Source: CAVZCK01 sp963798805
GTDB taxonomy: Bacteria; Pseudomonadota; Alphaproteobacteria; Rhizobiales; Rhodomicrobiaceae
Length of the DNA stretch: 64,000 bases
Assembly: GCA_963798805.1 (NCBI GenBank)
Contig: CAWCVC010000008.1
Coordinates: forward strand, 62,001-126,000
Direction of reading: 5' to 3'
Positions 43,530-51,959 of the stretch are shown here, piece by piece. The first letter of the stretch is position 1. Each line of letters begins with the position of its first letter. A program made the position numbers and the translations under genes. The notes under the pieces are model-generated. The model did not search any database, was not told the origin of the DNA, and was given only the letters and a program-made list of their open reading frames with translations.

Positions 43530-44451
43530 TCTCCTTCGCCACGATCTCGACCTGCTCGGGCTCGTATCGGTAAGGCACGAAAATGATGCGGTTAATGCCG
43601 GTCGCGATGTGCGTCCGAAGCTGCTCGACGCATTCCTCGACCGCGCCGATGATTGCGCTGTCCATGGTCGACTCCGACCATGATGCGTAATCCCACTCCG
43701 TCTGCAGCCATTCCCGCATCGGCGCCTCGACCTTGTCGCGCGGGCCGACCACAATCGGAAGCTGATTGGTGGAAATCAGCTCGTCGGGATTGCGTCCGGC
43801 CTCTTCGGCGAAACCGCGGATGCGCTCCCAGGTCCGGGCGAAGCTTTCGGCGGTGTAGTAGTAGGTGATCCAGCCGTCGCCCTTGGTGGCGGCGCGCTTC
43901 AGGACCGCATCGACATAGCCGCCGATCAGGATCGGTGGGCGCGGCTTCTGCACTGGCTTCGGCAGCATCACCGCGCCGCGCAGATTGTAGGGCGGATAAT
44001 CGCCGTCGACCTTGTCCTCCGTCCACAGCCGATGGATGATTTCCAGGCTCTGTTCCATGATCTTGCCGCGCGTATGAAAATCGGCGCCGAGCGAGTCGAA
44101 TTCGCGCTTGTACCAGCCGACAGCAGTGCCGAGGATCAGCCGGCCGTTGGAGATATGATCGATCGTCGCAAGCTCCTTGGCGAGCAGCACCGGATTGCGC
44201 ATCGGCATCACGAGCACGCCTGTGCCGAGGCGGATCTTCGAGGTCCGGGCGGCAATGGCGGTGAGGATCGTCAGGGCCTCGTGGATCGGGAAAGGCGGCT
44301 CGACGCCGAGCAGCGTGTGGTCCCAGGCCCAGACGAACTCATAGCCGAGCTTCTCCATCCGCACGCCATAGTCGATCAAGGCGTTCGCGTCCGGCATTTC
44401 CGGGTAGCGCGTGAAATTGCGCATGGCGATGCCGTAGACAGTCTTGGCCAT
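43510..44451 (-). CDS. LLM-class F420-dependent oxidoreductase
   Basis: 313 residues with the luciferase-like TIM-barrel pattern: YGVRMEKLGYEFVWAWDHTL, TSKIRLGTGVLVMPMRNPVLLAKELATIDHIS (key residues G-T-x-V, R-x-P and L-A-K) and GRLILGTAVGWYKREF. It matches the Rv2161c-like F420 subgroup, whose members oxidise or reduce substrates with F420. F420 synthesis genes next door make F420, rather than FMN, its likely cofactor. Last of a minus-strand run: PLP enzyme, CoA-transferase A and B, LLM. Start at 44451 has AAAGGGG upstream. Confidence 0.88.
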   Translation of the reverse strand: MAKTVYGIAMRNFTRYPEMPDANALIDYGVRMEKLGYEFVWAWDHTLLGVEPPFPIHEALTILTAIAARTSKIRLGTGVLVMPMRNPVLLAKELATIDHISNGRLILGTAVGWYKREFDSLGADFHTRGKIMEQSLEIIHRLWTEDKVDGDYPPYNLRGAVMLPKPVQKPRPPILIGGYVDAVLKRAATKGDGWITYYYTAESFARTWERIRGFAEEAGRNPDELISTNQLPIVVGPRDKVEAPMREWLQTEWDYASWSESTMDSAIIGAVEECVEQLRTHIATGINRIIFVPYRYEPEQVEIVAKEIIPRLS

Positions 44452-44474
44452 AGCGTTCCCCTTTCTTTGCGGAC

Positions 44475-45245
44475 TCAGGCTGTGTAAAGCCTGTCCGGAT
44501 CGATCTCGCGAAGCACTTTCAGCTCTTCGATGCAAGGCGGCTCCGCGTGGCCGATATGGCCGTCGGCGCGCAGCTCGAAGCCGGTATTCTCCTGCACCTC
44601 GTCGAGCTCGACGCCCGGATGCAGCGCCAGTACGGTCATATTCCGGCTTTTCGCGTCGAAGCCGAGCACGGCGAGATCCGTCACCACACGGAACATGCCG
44701 CCGGCGATCAGCCCAAACTCCGCGCGGCTATCGCCGCCGGACAGAAAGCCGGGACTCGTCACATAATCGACCTTTTCAACGAAGCGGCGCTTCTCGTGCT
44801 TCATCGTCACGATCATCTGCGTAAGGCTCGAAATATCGTTGCCGCCGCCGGTTCCCGGCAGGCGGATCTTCGGATGGTCCGGATCGCCGATGAACGAGCT
44901 GTTGAGATTGCCGTAGCGGTCGATCTGCGCGCCGCCCATGAAACCGACATCGACATAGCCGCGCTGCAGAAGCAGGAGCACGTCCGTGATCGGAAGCACC
45001 ATATTGGCGCGCCGCGTGCAGCGCTGCTCATTCGTCGAAGGCGGCAATTCGCCCGGCACGATGAACGGGCCGACGACACCTCCTTCGAACAAAATCGTAA
45101 GCCCCGGCGCATGGAGCCGCTGCGCCAGCGTCGCCGCGAGCAGCGGAATGCCGACGCCGGCAAAGACGATCTGCCCTTCTTTCAGCAGCCGCGCGCTCAT
45201 GACAGCGAGCAGCTCGGACGCCGTGTAATTCGCCCGCTCAGTCAT
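44475..45245 (-). CDS. CoA-transferase subunit B (glutaconate/IpdB-like)
   Basis: 256 residues of the CoA-transferase family I fold: a TILFEGGVVGP segment with a Glu where family I enzymes carry the catalytic residue, GGAQIDRYGNLNSSFIG, and LPGTGGGNDISSL. It pairs with the overlapping subunit A gene and would transfer CoA between acids, or act on a CoA-thioester as in the Ipd hydrolases. The ATG at 45245 overlaps the subunit A stop by eight bases. The longer open frame (to 45338) is not needed. Confidence 0.87.
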   Translation of the reverse strand: MTERANYTASELLAVMSARLLKEGQIVFAGVGIPLLAATLAQRLHAPGLTILFEGGVVGPFIVPGELPPSTNEQRCTRRANMVLPITDVLLLLQRGYVDVGFMGGAQIDRYGNLNSSFIGDPDHPKIRLPGTGGGNDISSLTQMIVTMKHEKRRFVEKVDYVTSPGFLSGGDSRAEFGLIAGGMFRVVTDLAVLGFDAKSRNMTVLALHPGVELDEVQENTGFELRADGHIGHAEPPCIEELKVLREIDPDRLYTA

Positions 45246-46221
45246 TGGCGATGCTCCGTCCACGGCGTGCTGCGTCGAGCATCGCGTCGACGCCGAGCTT
45301 CTCCAGATAGCCGGTCCAGCCCTTGGGCGCGTAAACATAGTCTCGCAGATAGATCTGCGCGCCGTCGACCGGATCGCCGTTCACCTGTTTGGTATAGGCG
45401 TCCATATGCCCGAAAAACGGTTCGTAAAGCCCGTAACATTCGTGCGGCGCGGAACCGAACGGCACCTCGACGACGGCGTCGACCGTGAAGAACGGGATGC
45501 GCGTCTGGTCCGGTGCGCGGCGGATCTGATCGTTGGAGACGATTCGCTCCGTCGTCAGAATGACGCGCTTTGCCGCCATGGCGATGTCGATATCCATGAA
45601 TTGCAGCCCGTCGATCTGCGCGTTGCCGTAAGCATCGGCACGCTGGACGTGGATCAGGGCGACATCCGGATTGAGCGCCGGAACCAGGAGAAGCTTCTCT
45701 CCAGTGAAAGGACACGTCATCTCCTTCACGGCATCACCCAGCCGTTCGGCGATCTGAGATCCGATCATCGATCGCACCGGCATAAAGGGTACGCCCATGG
45801 CGCCGGCCCGGTAGCGAAGGCCGAGCGCCATGTGGCTCCATTCGGTGAACCGGGCAGTTTTCGTCTCGGTGTGATGGCGCATCACCTTCGAGATACCCCA
45901 GACGATTCCCTGGCTGAACCAGCTCGTGATGATGTGAGGGGAGACGCCCGAGGCGAAGAGGAGGTCGCCTTCGCTCGAAACGATGCTGCGCGAGACTGTG
46001 AGATTGCGGCGGCCGGCCCGGATTAGCGCCCAGACCAAGGCCATCGGCGTGCGCGACATAGTGCAGCCGCCGAGCGCGACATGGTCGCCGTCACTAACGA
46101 GGGAGGCGGCCTCATCGAGCGACATCACCTTTTCACGCAAAGAGCGATCGCGCGCCTGTGTCTCTTCCCGGAGCGCGAGATAGTGTTTGGGCCGCTCGCC
46201 CATTTCCAATTCAGTTACCAT
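45238..46221 (-). CDS. CoA-transferase subunit A (glutaconate/IpdA-like)
   Basis: 327 residues. Family features are SLVSDGDHVALGGCTMSRTP and LNPDVALIHVQRADAYGNAQIDG (key residues H-x-Q-x-A-D-x-x-G-N). It forms the heteromer with subunit B. The N-terminal extension (about 1–30) is charged. It begins 11 bp after the PLP enzyme stop, so the genes are one operon. Confidence 0.88.
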   Translation of the reverse strand: MVTELEMGERPKHYLALREETQARDRSLREKVMSLDEAASLVSDGDHVALGGCTMSRTPMALVWALIRAGRRNLTVSRSIVSSEGDLLFASGVSPHIITSWFSQGIVWGISKVMRHHTETKTARFTEWSHMALGLRYRAGAMGVPFMPVRSMIGSQIAERLGDAVKEMTCPFTGEKLLLVPALNPDVALIHVQRADAYGNAQIDGLQFMDIDIAMAAKRVILTTERIVSNDQIRRAPDQTRIPFFTVDAVVEVPFGSAPHECYGLYEPFFGHMDAYTKQVNGDPVDGAQIYLRDYVYAPKGWTGYLEKLGVDAMLDAARRGRSIAND

Positions 46222-46232
46222 ATCGCATCCTC

Positions 46233-47729
46233 TCAGGAGGCCGGAACGCCAGCGTCCCGGTTTACGCTCTCGATCATCTCGTCCCAGACGGGGATCAGTT
46301 CGCGAAGCTCACGCCAGAAGCTCTGCTTGCGCCGCTTTTCGAAATCCTGAAGGGCGATGCCGCGCTGCTCGACCCAGGTATAATAGCCGAGGTTGAAAAC
46401 GCGGTTGCGATCTTGCTCAGTGAGTTCGAGCATGTGATCCGTGCCGGCGGCATCGAGATGACGGGCAACAAGCTCGGCGGCAAGCATCTCGGTCATGCCG
46501 CCAGGCGAATGCTCGGCGAGATAGCTTTTCAGCTCGCTTTGGTAAAGCGCTGCGCCATCCGTCGCCACGGTGAGCACCACGTCATTTTCTCCGAGATCGT
46601 GGTATTTCGCGAGCTTGATGGCGGCAAGGATATTGGCAATGCTCGAAAGCCCAAGAAACTTCAGCGCGCCGATCAATGGCTGAGACATGCCATCGCGGCC
46701 GGCGAGCAGGTTATGCCCTTCGGCCGAGTTGAATGCAGCATTGAGCCCATCAGTCGCCTTGTCGCTCACGGCGATGATATAATCCGTATTCATCATGTTA
46801 TGTATCAAAGGCACGTGCTTGTCGCCGATGCCCTGAACATTATGCTCGCCAAATCCGTTAGAGAGAAGTGTCGGACACTCGACCGGCTCGACCACCGCGA
46901 TCTTCGTCCCCAACTTGTCTTTCAGATAGTCGCCGGCGCCGAGTGTCCCTGACGATCCGCTTGCTGCGACGAAGGCGAAGGCGCGCAAGCTTCGATCCTC
47001 GCCGTCCAGGCTGGCGAACATGGTTTCGAGCGCCGGTCCGGTGCAGGCATAATGTCCGAGATAGTTGCCGAACTCACTGAACTGATTGACGATCTCATTA
47101 GTCGGGTCGCGGGCGAGCTCGTCGCAAGCGTCGTAGATCTCCTTAACGTTGCTTTCTGTGCCGGGCGTCCTGACGATGTCGGCCGGGTCCGAGACCCAAT
47201 CGGAGAGCCAGGCGAAGCGTTCCTTGCTCATGCCTTCGGGCAGCACGGCAACGCCCCGGCAGCCCAGGATGCGGGAGATGGCCACGCCGCCCCGGCAGTA
47301 ATTGCCGGTGGACGGCCAAACGGCGAGCTGCTTTTCCGGATCGAAGCGGCCCGAAACGAGACGCGGCACGAGGCAGGCATAGGCGGCGAGCACCTTATGC
47401 GCGGCGATCATGGGAAAGAGTGCGCCGAGCGCGACGGCGATTTTCGCACGGACGCCGGTCAGAGCTTCGGGCAGGACGACATGAGCGGGAACTTTGCCGA
47501 CGCCGGTCCGCGCCTCGTCGTTGAACCAGTTGACCCGAAAGAGGTTGGCCGGATCGGGCGCGTCCGGCGACACGTCCCGCAGCCGCGCGCGAACGGCAGC
47601 AGAAGCCCTCGCGGGACCGGCGATCCCGGCGAAGGTCGGGAGAACGATGCCCTTATCGCGTAGCAGTGAAACAACTCGCCGCCTTGTGCTGGCGTCTTCG
47701 GTATGGCGCGGAAACTCGAACGGCGTCAT
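46233..47729 (-). CDS. PLP-dependent enzyme, cysteine synthase/threonine dehydratase fold
   Basis: 498 residues. The fold type II pattern is seen in TGVGKVPAHVVLPEALTG (candidate Schiff-base Lys), WPSTGNYCRGGVAISRILGCRGV (phosphate-binding turn S-T-G-N) and AFVAASGSSGTLGAGDYLK (glycine loop S-G-S-S-G-T). It is longer than cysteine synthase and its substrate is not recognisable. It heads the operon with CoA-transferase and the LLM oxidoreductase and is divergent from aguA. It could act on an amino acid intermediate of the same pathway. Confidence 0.8.
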   Translation of the reverse strand: MTPFEFPRHTEDASTRRRVVSLLRDKGIVLPTFAGIAGPARASAAVRARLRDVSPDAPDPANLFRVNWFNDEARTGVGKVPAHVVLPEALTGVRAKIAVALGALFPMIAAHKVLAAYACLVPRLVSGRFDPEKQLAVWPSTGNYCRGGVAISRILGCRGVAVLPEGMSKERFAWLSDWVSDPADIVRTPGTESNVKEIYDACDELARDPTNEIVNQFSEFGNYLGHYACTGPALETMFASLDGEDRSLRAFAFVAASGSSGTLGAGDYLKDKLGTKIAVVEPVECPTLLSNGFGEHNVQGIGDKHVPLIHNMMNTDYIIAVSDKATDGLNAAFNSAEGHNLLAGRDGMSQPLIGALKFLGLSSIANILAAIKLAKYHDLGENDVVLTVATDGAALYQSELKSYLAEHSPGGMTEMLAAELVARHLDAAGTDHMLELTEQDRNRVFNLGYYTWVEQRGIALQDFEKRRKQSFWRELRELIPVWDEMIESVNRDAGVPAS

Positions 47730-47794
47730 TCACTATCCAGGTCTGATGGCCCTGCCCCGGCGGGCGACGATCCGGAACGCGAGCAAAATCATAC

Positions 47795-47800
47795 TATAAT
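47795..47800 (+). promoter_or_regulatory. Possible -10 element upstream of aguA
   Basis: A consensus TATAAT lies 185 bp upstream of aguA in the aguA/PLP-enzyme divergent region. No clear -35 element is seen at the expected distance. Confidence 0.3.
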
Positions 47801-47985
47801 ACGACAGATAGAACCAGTTCATTTGTGCCGCAGCCGCCTCCGGCGACGCAGAAGACCAGCGTCAAGCTTGGCAAGAATGTTGCCAATCGTCACGCCGTAA
47901 GCCGATCCTGAGATTGATCTGCGGCAGGCTCGAGCACATTTTACACCTGCGCGAGACGATAGCCGCGCAGTTTCGAGGGCAACCG

Positions 47986-48996
47986 GTGACGGAAAACACG
48001 ATTTCGATGCCGGCGGAATGGACATCCCAGAAAGCCATCTGGACGGCATGGCCCGCCGATCCGGATGAATGGAACGGCGACCTTGAGACGCCGCGCCGGG
48101 ACGTGGCGGCGATGGTGCACGCGCTCAGCGAGGGGAATACGGTCCGGCTGCTGGTGAACGGTGCCGAGGCTGAGCGGTCGGCCCGCGCCGCGCTCGCCGG
48201 CGCGGCGGAAATCATTCCGGCGCGATATGGCGACATCTGGCTGCGCGATACGGGGCCGATCTTCGCGCGCACCGAGCAAGGTCCGGTCGCGCTTCGTTTC
48301 CGGACCAATAGCTGGGGCGGCAAGTTCGATCTGCCAGACGACGTGACGGTCGGGGACGATATCGCCCGGCTCGCGGAAATGCCTGTCCGCCGCTTCGATT
48401 TCGTGCTGGAAGGCGGCGCGATCGATCATGACGGCGAGGGCACAATTCTGACGACGCGGCAGACGCTTCTCAATGCCAACCGTAACAGCTGGCGCCGGAA
48501 AGAGGCCGAAATGGCGCTGACGGAATCGCTCGGCGCGAAGACGATCATCTGGATCGATGAGGGTTTGAAAAACGATCACACGGACGGCCATGTCGACAAT
48601 ATCGCCCGCTTCGTCGCGCCCGGCTGCGTCGTCTGCCAGTCGCCCGCGGGCCCGGACGATCCGAATGCGGAGACTCTGAACGCGATCGCCGCCTCGCTTC
48701 AGAAGGCGACGGACGCCGCTGGCAGAAAGCTCGAAGTCATCCGGATTCCGGGCGTCGGCTCATATAGGAACGTGCTTGGCGAGGTTGCGCCGGCATCGCA
48801 TATGAACTTCGTCATTGCCAATGGCGTGGTCGTCGTGCCCGTTTATGGAACGCTCAGCGAGAATGCCGCCCTGGCCGCTCTGCGGGAGGTATTCCCCGGC
48901 CGCGAGGTCGTTGGCTTGCCGTCGCATGGCCTTATCGGCGGCGGCTCGGCCGGTGGCGGGTCGTTTCATTGCATCACGCAGCAGGAACCGCTTTGA
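47986..48996 (+). CDS. aguA: Agmatine deiminase
   Basis: 336 residues. Family features: MPAEWTSQKAIWTAWP, ARYGDIWLRDTGPIF, EGGAIDHDGEGTILTT and the catalytic cysteine in GGSAGGGSFHCITQQ. The enzyme hydrolyses agmatine to N-carbamoylputrescine and ammonia. GTG at 47986 (GAGGG upstream) is taken as start; ATG at 48007 is an alternative. The stop overlaps the aguB ATG (TGATGA), so the two-step route to putrescine is encoded as a coupled pair. Confidence 0.93.
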   Translation: MTENTISMPAEWTSQKAIWTAWPADPDEWNGDLETPRRDVAAMVHALSEGNTVRLLVNGAEAERSARAALAGAAEIIPARYGDIWLRDTGPIFARTEQGPVALRFRTNSWGGKFDLPDDVTVGDDIARLAEMPVRRFDFVLEGGAIDHDGEGTILTTRQTLLNANRNSWRRKEAEMALTESLGAKTIIWIDEGLKNDHTDGHVDNIARFVAPGCVVCQSPAGPDDPNAETLNAIAASLQKATDAAGRKLEVIRIPGVGSYRNVLGEVAPASHMNFVIANGVVVVPVYGTLSENAALAALREVFPGREVVGLPSHGLIGGGSAGGGSFHCITQQEPL

Positions 48997-49856
48997 TGAC
49001 AACGCGCATGATCACCGTGGCGGCGATCCAGGCGGCTTACGGGCCGGACCTGGAGACCAATATCGCGAAAACCCGGCATTTCGTCTGCGAAGCGGCCGAA
49101 CGCGGCGCCCAGGTGATCCTGCCGTCCGAGCTGTTCCAGGGCATCTATTTCTGCACCCGGCAGGACCCGAAATGGTTCGAAACCGCCCATCCGGCGTGGG
49201 AGCATCCTTGCGTGCTCGCGCTGCAAAGGCTCGCCAAGGAACTGAAAGCGGTCATCCCGATATCCTTCTTCGAGAAGGACGGCCCAAGCTATTACAATAG
49301 CATCGCAATCGCGGACGCGGACGGCGAGGTCCTCGGCGTCTATCGCAAAAGCCATATTCCCGACGGGCCGGGCTATCAGGAGAAATATTACTTCCAGCCC
49401 GGGGATACAGGATTCAAAGCCTGGAAAACCCGATACGGAACGATCGGCGTCGGCATCTGCTGGGATCAGTGGTTTCCCGAGGCGGCGCGCGCCATGATGC
49501 TGCGAGGCGCGGAAATCCTCTTCTATCCGACGGCGATCGGTTCGGAGCCTTACGATCTGGCGCTTGACACCCGTAAGCAGTGGCAGCGGGCGATGCAGGG
49601 CCATGCTGTCGCCAATGCGGTGCCCGTCGTGACGGCTAACCGGACCGGCGTCGAGGACAATGACGGCGCGACGCAGCGGTTTTACGGGCATTCCTTTATT
49701 GCCGACCATCGCGGCGAATTGGTCGAGAGCTTCGGCGAGACCGATGAGGGCGTGCTTATTCACGCCTTCGACCTCGCCGAGATCGAAGCCTACCGCGCCG
49801 ATTGGGGTTTCTTCCGCGACCGCCGTGCGGACCTCTACGCCAAAAGCAACGTTTAG
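48996..49856 (+). CDS. aguB: N-carbamoylputrescine amidase
   Basis: 286 residues. The nitrilase-superfamily Glu–Lys–Cys triad is visible in LPSELFQG, VYRKSHIPDGPGYQEKYYF (the Lys in Y-R-K-S-H) and GVGICWDQWFPEAAR. It converts N-carbamoylputrescine to putrescine, carbon dioxide and ammonia. ATG at 48996 overlaps the aguA stop. Confidence 0.94.
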   Translation: MTTRMITVAAIQAAYGPDLETNIAKTRHFVCEAAERGAQVILPSELFQGIYFCTRQDPKWFETAHPAWEHPCVLALQRLAKELKAVIPISFFEKDGPSYYNSIAIADADGEVLGVYRKSHIPDGPGYQEKYYFQPGDTGFKAWKTRYGTIGVGICWDQWFPEAARAMMLRGAEILFYPTAIGSEPYDLALDTRKQWQRAMQGHAVANAVPVVTANRTGVEDNDGATQRFYGHSFIADHRGELVESFGETDEGVLIHAFDLAEIEAYRADWGFFRDRRADLYAKSNV

Positions 49857-49996
49857 AAAGACCACGAGACGCGGCGCGCGCCGGGCTCTCAATGCTGGCA
49901 ATCCAAGACATCTCTCGTTAAGAGTCCATCATATTCGATCTTTAGGCTATATTGCCATAATGCATTCAGGGCGAATACGGCAGGAGGGCGGGTCAA

Positions 49997-51958
49997 ATGC
50001 CAAATTCGACACTCACCGACGGCCCAACGGGGCTTGCGTCTCAGCTTGCCTCATTGCAGGTTCAGATCGGCTCATCCTCCACGGTGATCATTTTCTGCGT
50101 CATCGTGACCTTAATCTGGGGATATCTCTGGAGCGGCATCATCCGCGACGAGGAGCATCAGCGATTGCCCTCCAGCTTCGCCGCCAGGATGTTTTTCGCG
50201 TTCAGCCTTGGCGCAGTGTATATCGGCCTCGTCATCGTTGGTTTTCTGGCGCCCGAGATCCTTCAGAATCTGAAAATGCCCGGCCTGGGCAACCTGCTGG
50301 ACGCGGTGCGGACGCAGGTCCCGCTATTGGCGCTCGTGCTCATGGGCGCGATGTATTCAATTCCGCAGCTCAAGGAACTCGCCGAGCGCTACGCGATTCT
50401 CCTGCACAATGCGCAATACCGGAGGGCCGACGAGAATGTTCTGCAGAGGCACCTGCAGAATTGCGACTTCAATCCGTCGGAGAACGAGATCACTCAAAAC
50501 ATCGATTATGTGCGCCAGTTCGATGTCTATGTCACCGACCACGACCGCACCGGCCTTAATCTCGAAACCGTCGGCTCCTGGCGCAAGGTTAGCTCGCTGT
50601 TGCGGATGCTCGAAGCCGAAGGGCGCGGTCGCAACACTGTCCTCTCCGAGGCCGAGCGGGATCAGGTGGCGCGGCTCGCCGAGGCGCATAAGCGCAAGAC
50701 GCAGCTCGCGATGAACATCATCCGCATGATCGAGCAGATCGACGTCAACAGCAATGTCGACCAGAAGCTGACGCGCCTCGCCTCTCAGCTCAGCGATGTG
50801 CCGCATAGCGATCGCGAGCGGGTGGTATCCTCCGAAGAGACCGCCCGGCAGATCGTCTCTCAGCTCGACCGAAAATCCGCGCATGCCGACATGGAGCGGC
50901 CGCTGCGGCTCAGCATGAGGCAGATGAATGAATATCTCGGCCAGATCGAGCGCTATTTCATGACTGAGTACCAGCTCATCCTGCGCGAAATCGCCGGGCT
51001 CACCGCGAAGATGATCATTCGCGCAGGCGACCGTGCGGCGGATCGGCTGGAGTCCGTCAAGGCAGCGGGCTTTGCCGGCCTCGGGCACATCGAGCGGGTC
51101 AGCTTCGACAGCGTTCTCTGGGTCGTCCTTTCGAGCTTCACCATCGCTTTCGGCGGTCTAACCTTGCTCGTTACGATGATGGGACGCAATTTCAACTCGT
51201 CGGCCATCGCCGCTATCGCGCTTACACTTTCGGTCGCCACGCTGATCGGGGCAATGTGGGGCTCGCGGCGCAGCCTGTCGGAGCGACAGGCAACGCCTTG
51301 GTCGTCCTATATGGGGGCGGGGCTCCTCGCGGTCGGCGCCTTTTGCGCCATCCATGCCGTCCGGTTTCTCATCGGCGGCCAGGACATGCTGGCGCGCATG
51401 GCCGCGAGCTACGGCAGGACAGTTCCGCACTATGTGGATCTGAAGCTGCTGACGCCTGAGCAGGCGCAATATTATGCGCCCGAAAACGTCCTGAAGTGGG
51501 ATGTTTTCGACTATCTCTGGCAGAGTCTGCCCTGGTCGGTTAGCGTGTTTTTCCTGACGGTCGGGATTTGCTGGCTCGCGCGCCTGCCGCAATGGCCATG
51601 GCAGAAGGGCAACCCGATTATCGAACGCCTCAGCGATGGCTTGGCGGCCGGCATCATCTATTCGGTCGGCGGAATCGGCTCCGTGATCGCGCATATCGCC
51701 TTCAGGACCGGCTCGGGCCTGCGCGCGCTGGAGAAGCTTCAGAATCCCGCTTCCGGGGCTCATGAGGTATTTCTGGGCGAATTCCGGCTGGTGGGTTTTC
51801 TGATCGGCTTCGCCATCGGCGCAATCATCGTCCGCGAAGTGCGGCGCATCGCCCACGCTCAGCTCATCGCTCCAGCCGACCGCCGCGAGAAACAGCCGGA
51901 GGCCTTGCCGCAGGAGAGAGTTGCAGCGATTTCGCTGGACGCCCGGCAGGCCTCGTGA
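49997..51958 (+). CDS. Unrecognised multi-pass membrane protein
   Basis: 653 residues; I do not recognise the family. Three N-terminal membrane segments (about 27–48, 65–88 and 105–122) precede a long soluble, helical region (about 130–365) rich in Glu, Arg and Gln with a charged coiled-coil-like middle. Further hydrophobic segments follow (about 368–390, 395–415, 430–455, 510–532 and 600–620) and a charged tail ends it. No catalytic motif is evident. GGAGGG about nine bases before the ATG supports the start. It ends one base before the convergent chemoreceptor stop. Confidence 0.75.
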   Translation: MPNSTLTDGPTGLASQLASLQVQIGSSSTVIIFCVIVTLIWGYLWSGIIRDEEHQRLPSSFAARMFFAFSLGAVYIGLVIVGFLAPEILQNLKMPGLGNLLDAVRTQVPLLALVLMGAMYSIPQLKELAERYAILLHNAQYRRADENVLQRHLQNCDFNPSENEITQNIDYVRQFDVYVTDHDRTGLNLETVGSWRKVSSLLRMLEAEGRGRNTVLSEAERDQVARLAEAHKRKTQLAMNIIRMIEQIDVNSNVDQKLTRLASQLSDVPHSDRERVVSSEETARQIVSQLDRKSAHADMERPLRLSMRQMNEYLGQIERYFMTEYQLILREIAGLTAKMIIRAGDRAADRLESVKAAGFAGLGHIERVSFDSVLWVVLSSFTIAFGGLTLLVTMMGRNFNSSAIAAIALTLSVATLIGAMWGSRRSLSERQATPWSSYMGAGLLAVGAFCAIHAVRFLIGGQDMLARMAASYGRTVPHYVDLKLLTPEQAQYYAPENVLKWDVFDYLWQSLPWSVSVFFLTVGICWLARLPQWPWQKGNPIIERLSDGLAAGIIYSVGGIGSVIAHIAFRTGSGLRALEKLQNPASGAHEVFLGEFRLVGFLIGFAIGAIIVREVRRIAHAQLIAPADRREKQPEALPQERVAAISLDARQAS

Positions 51959-51959
51959 G

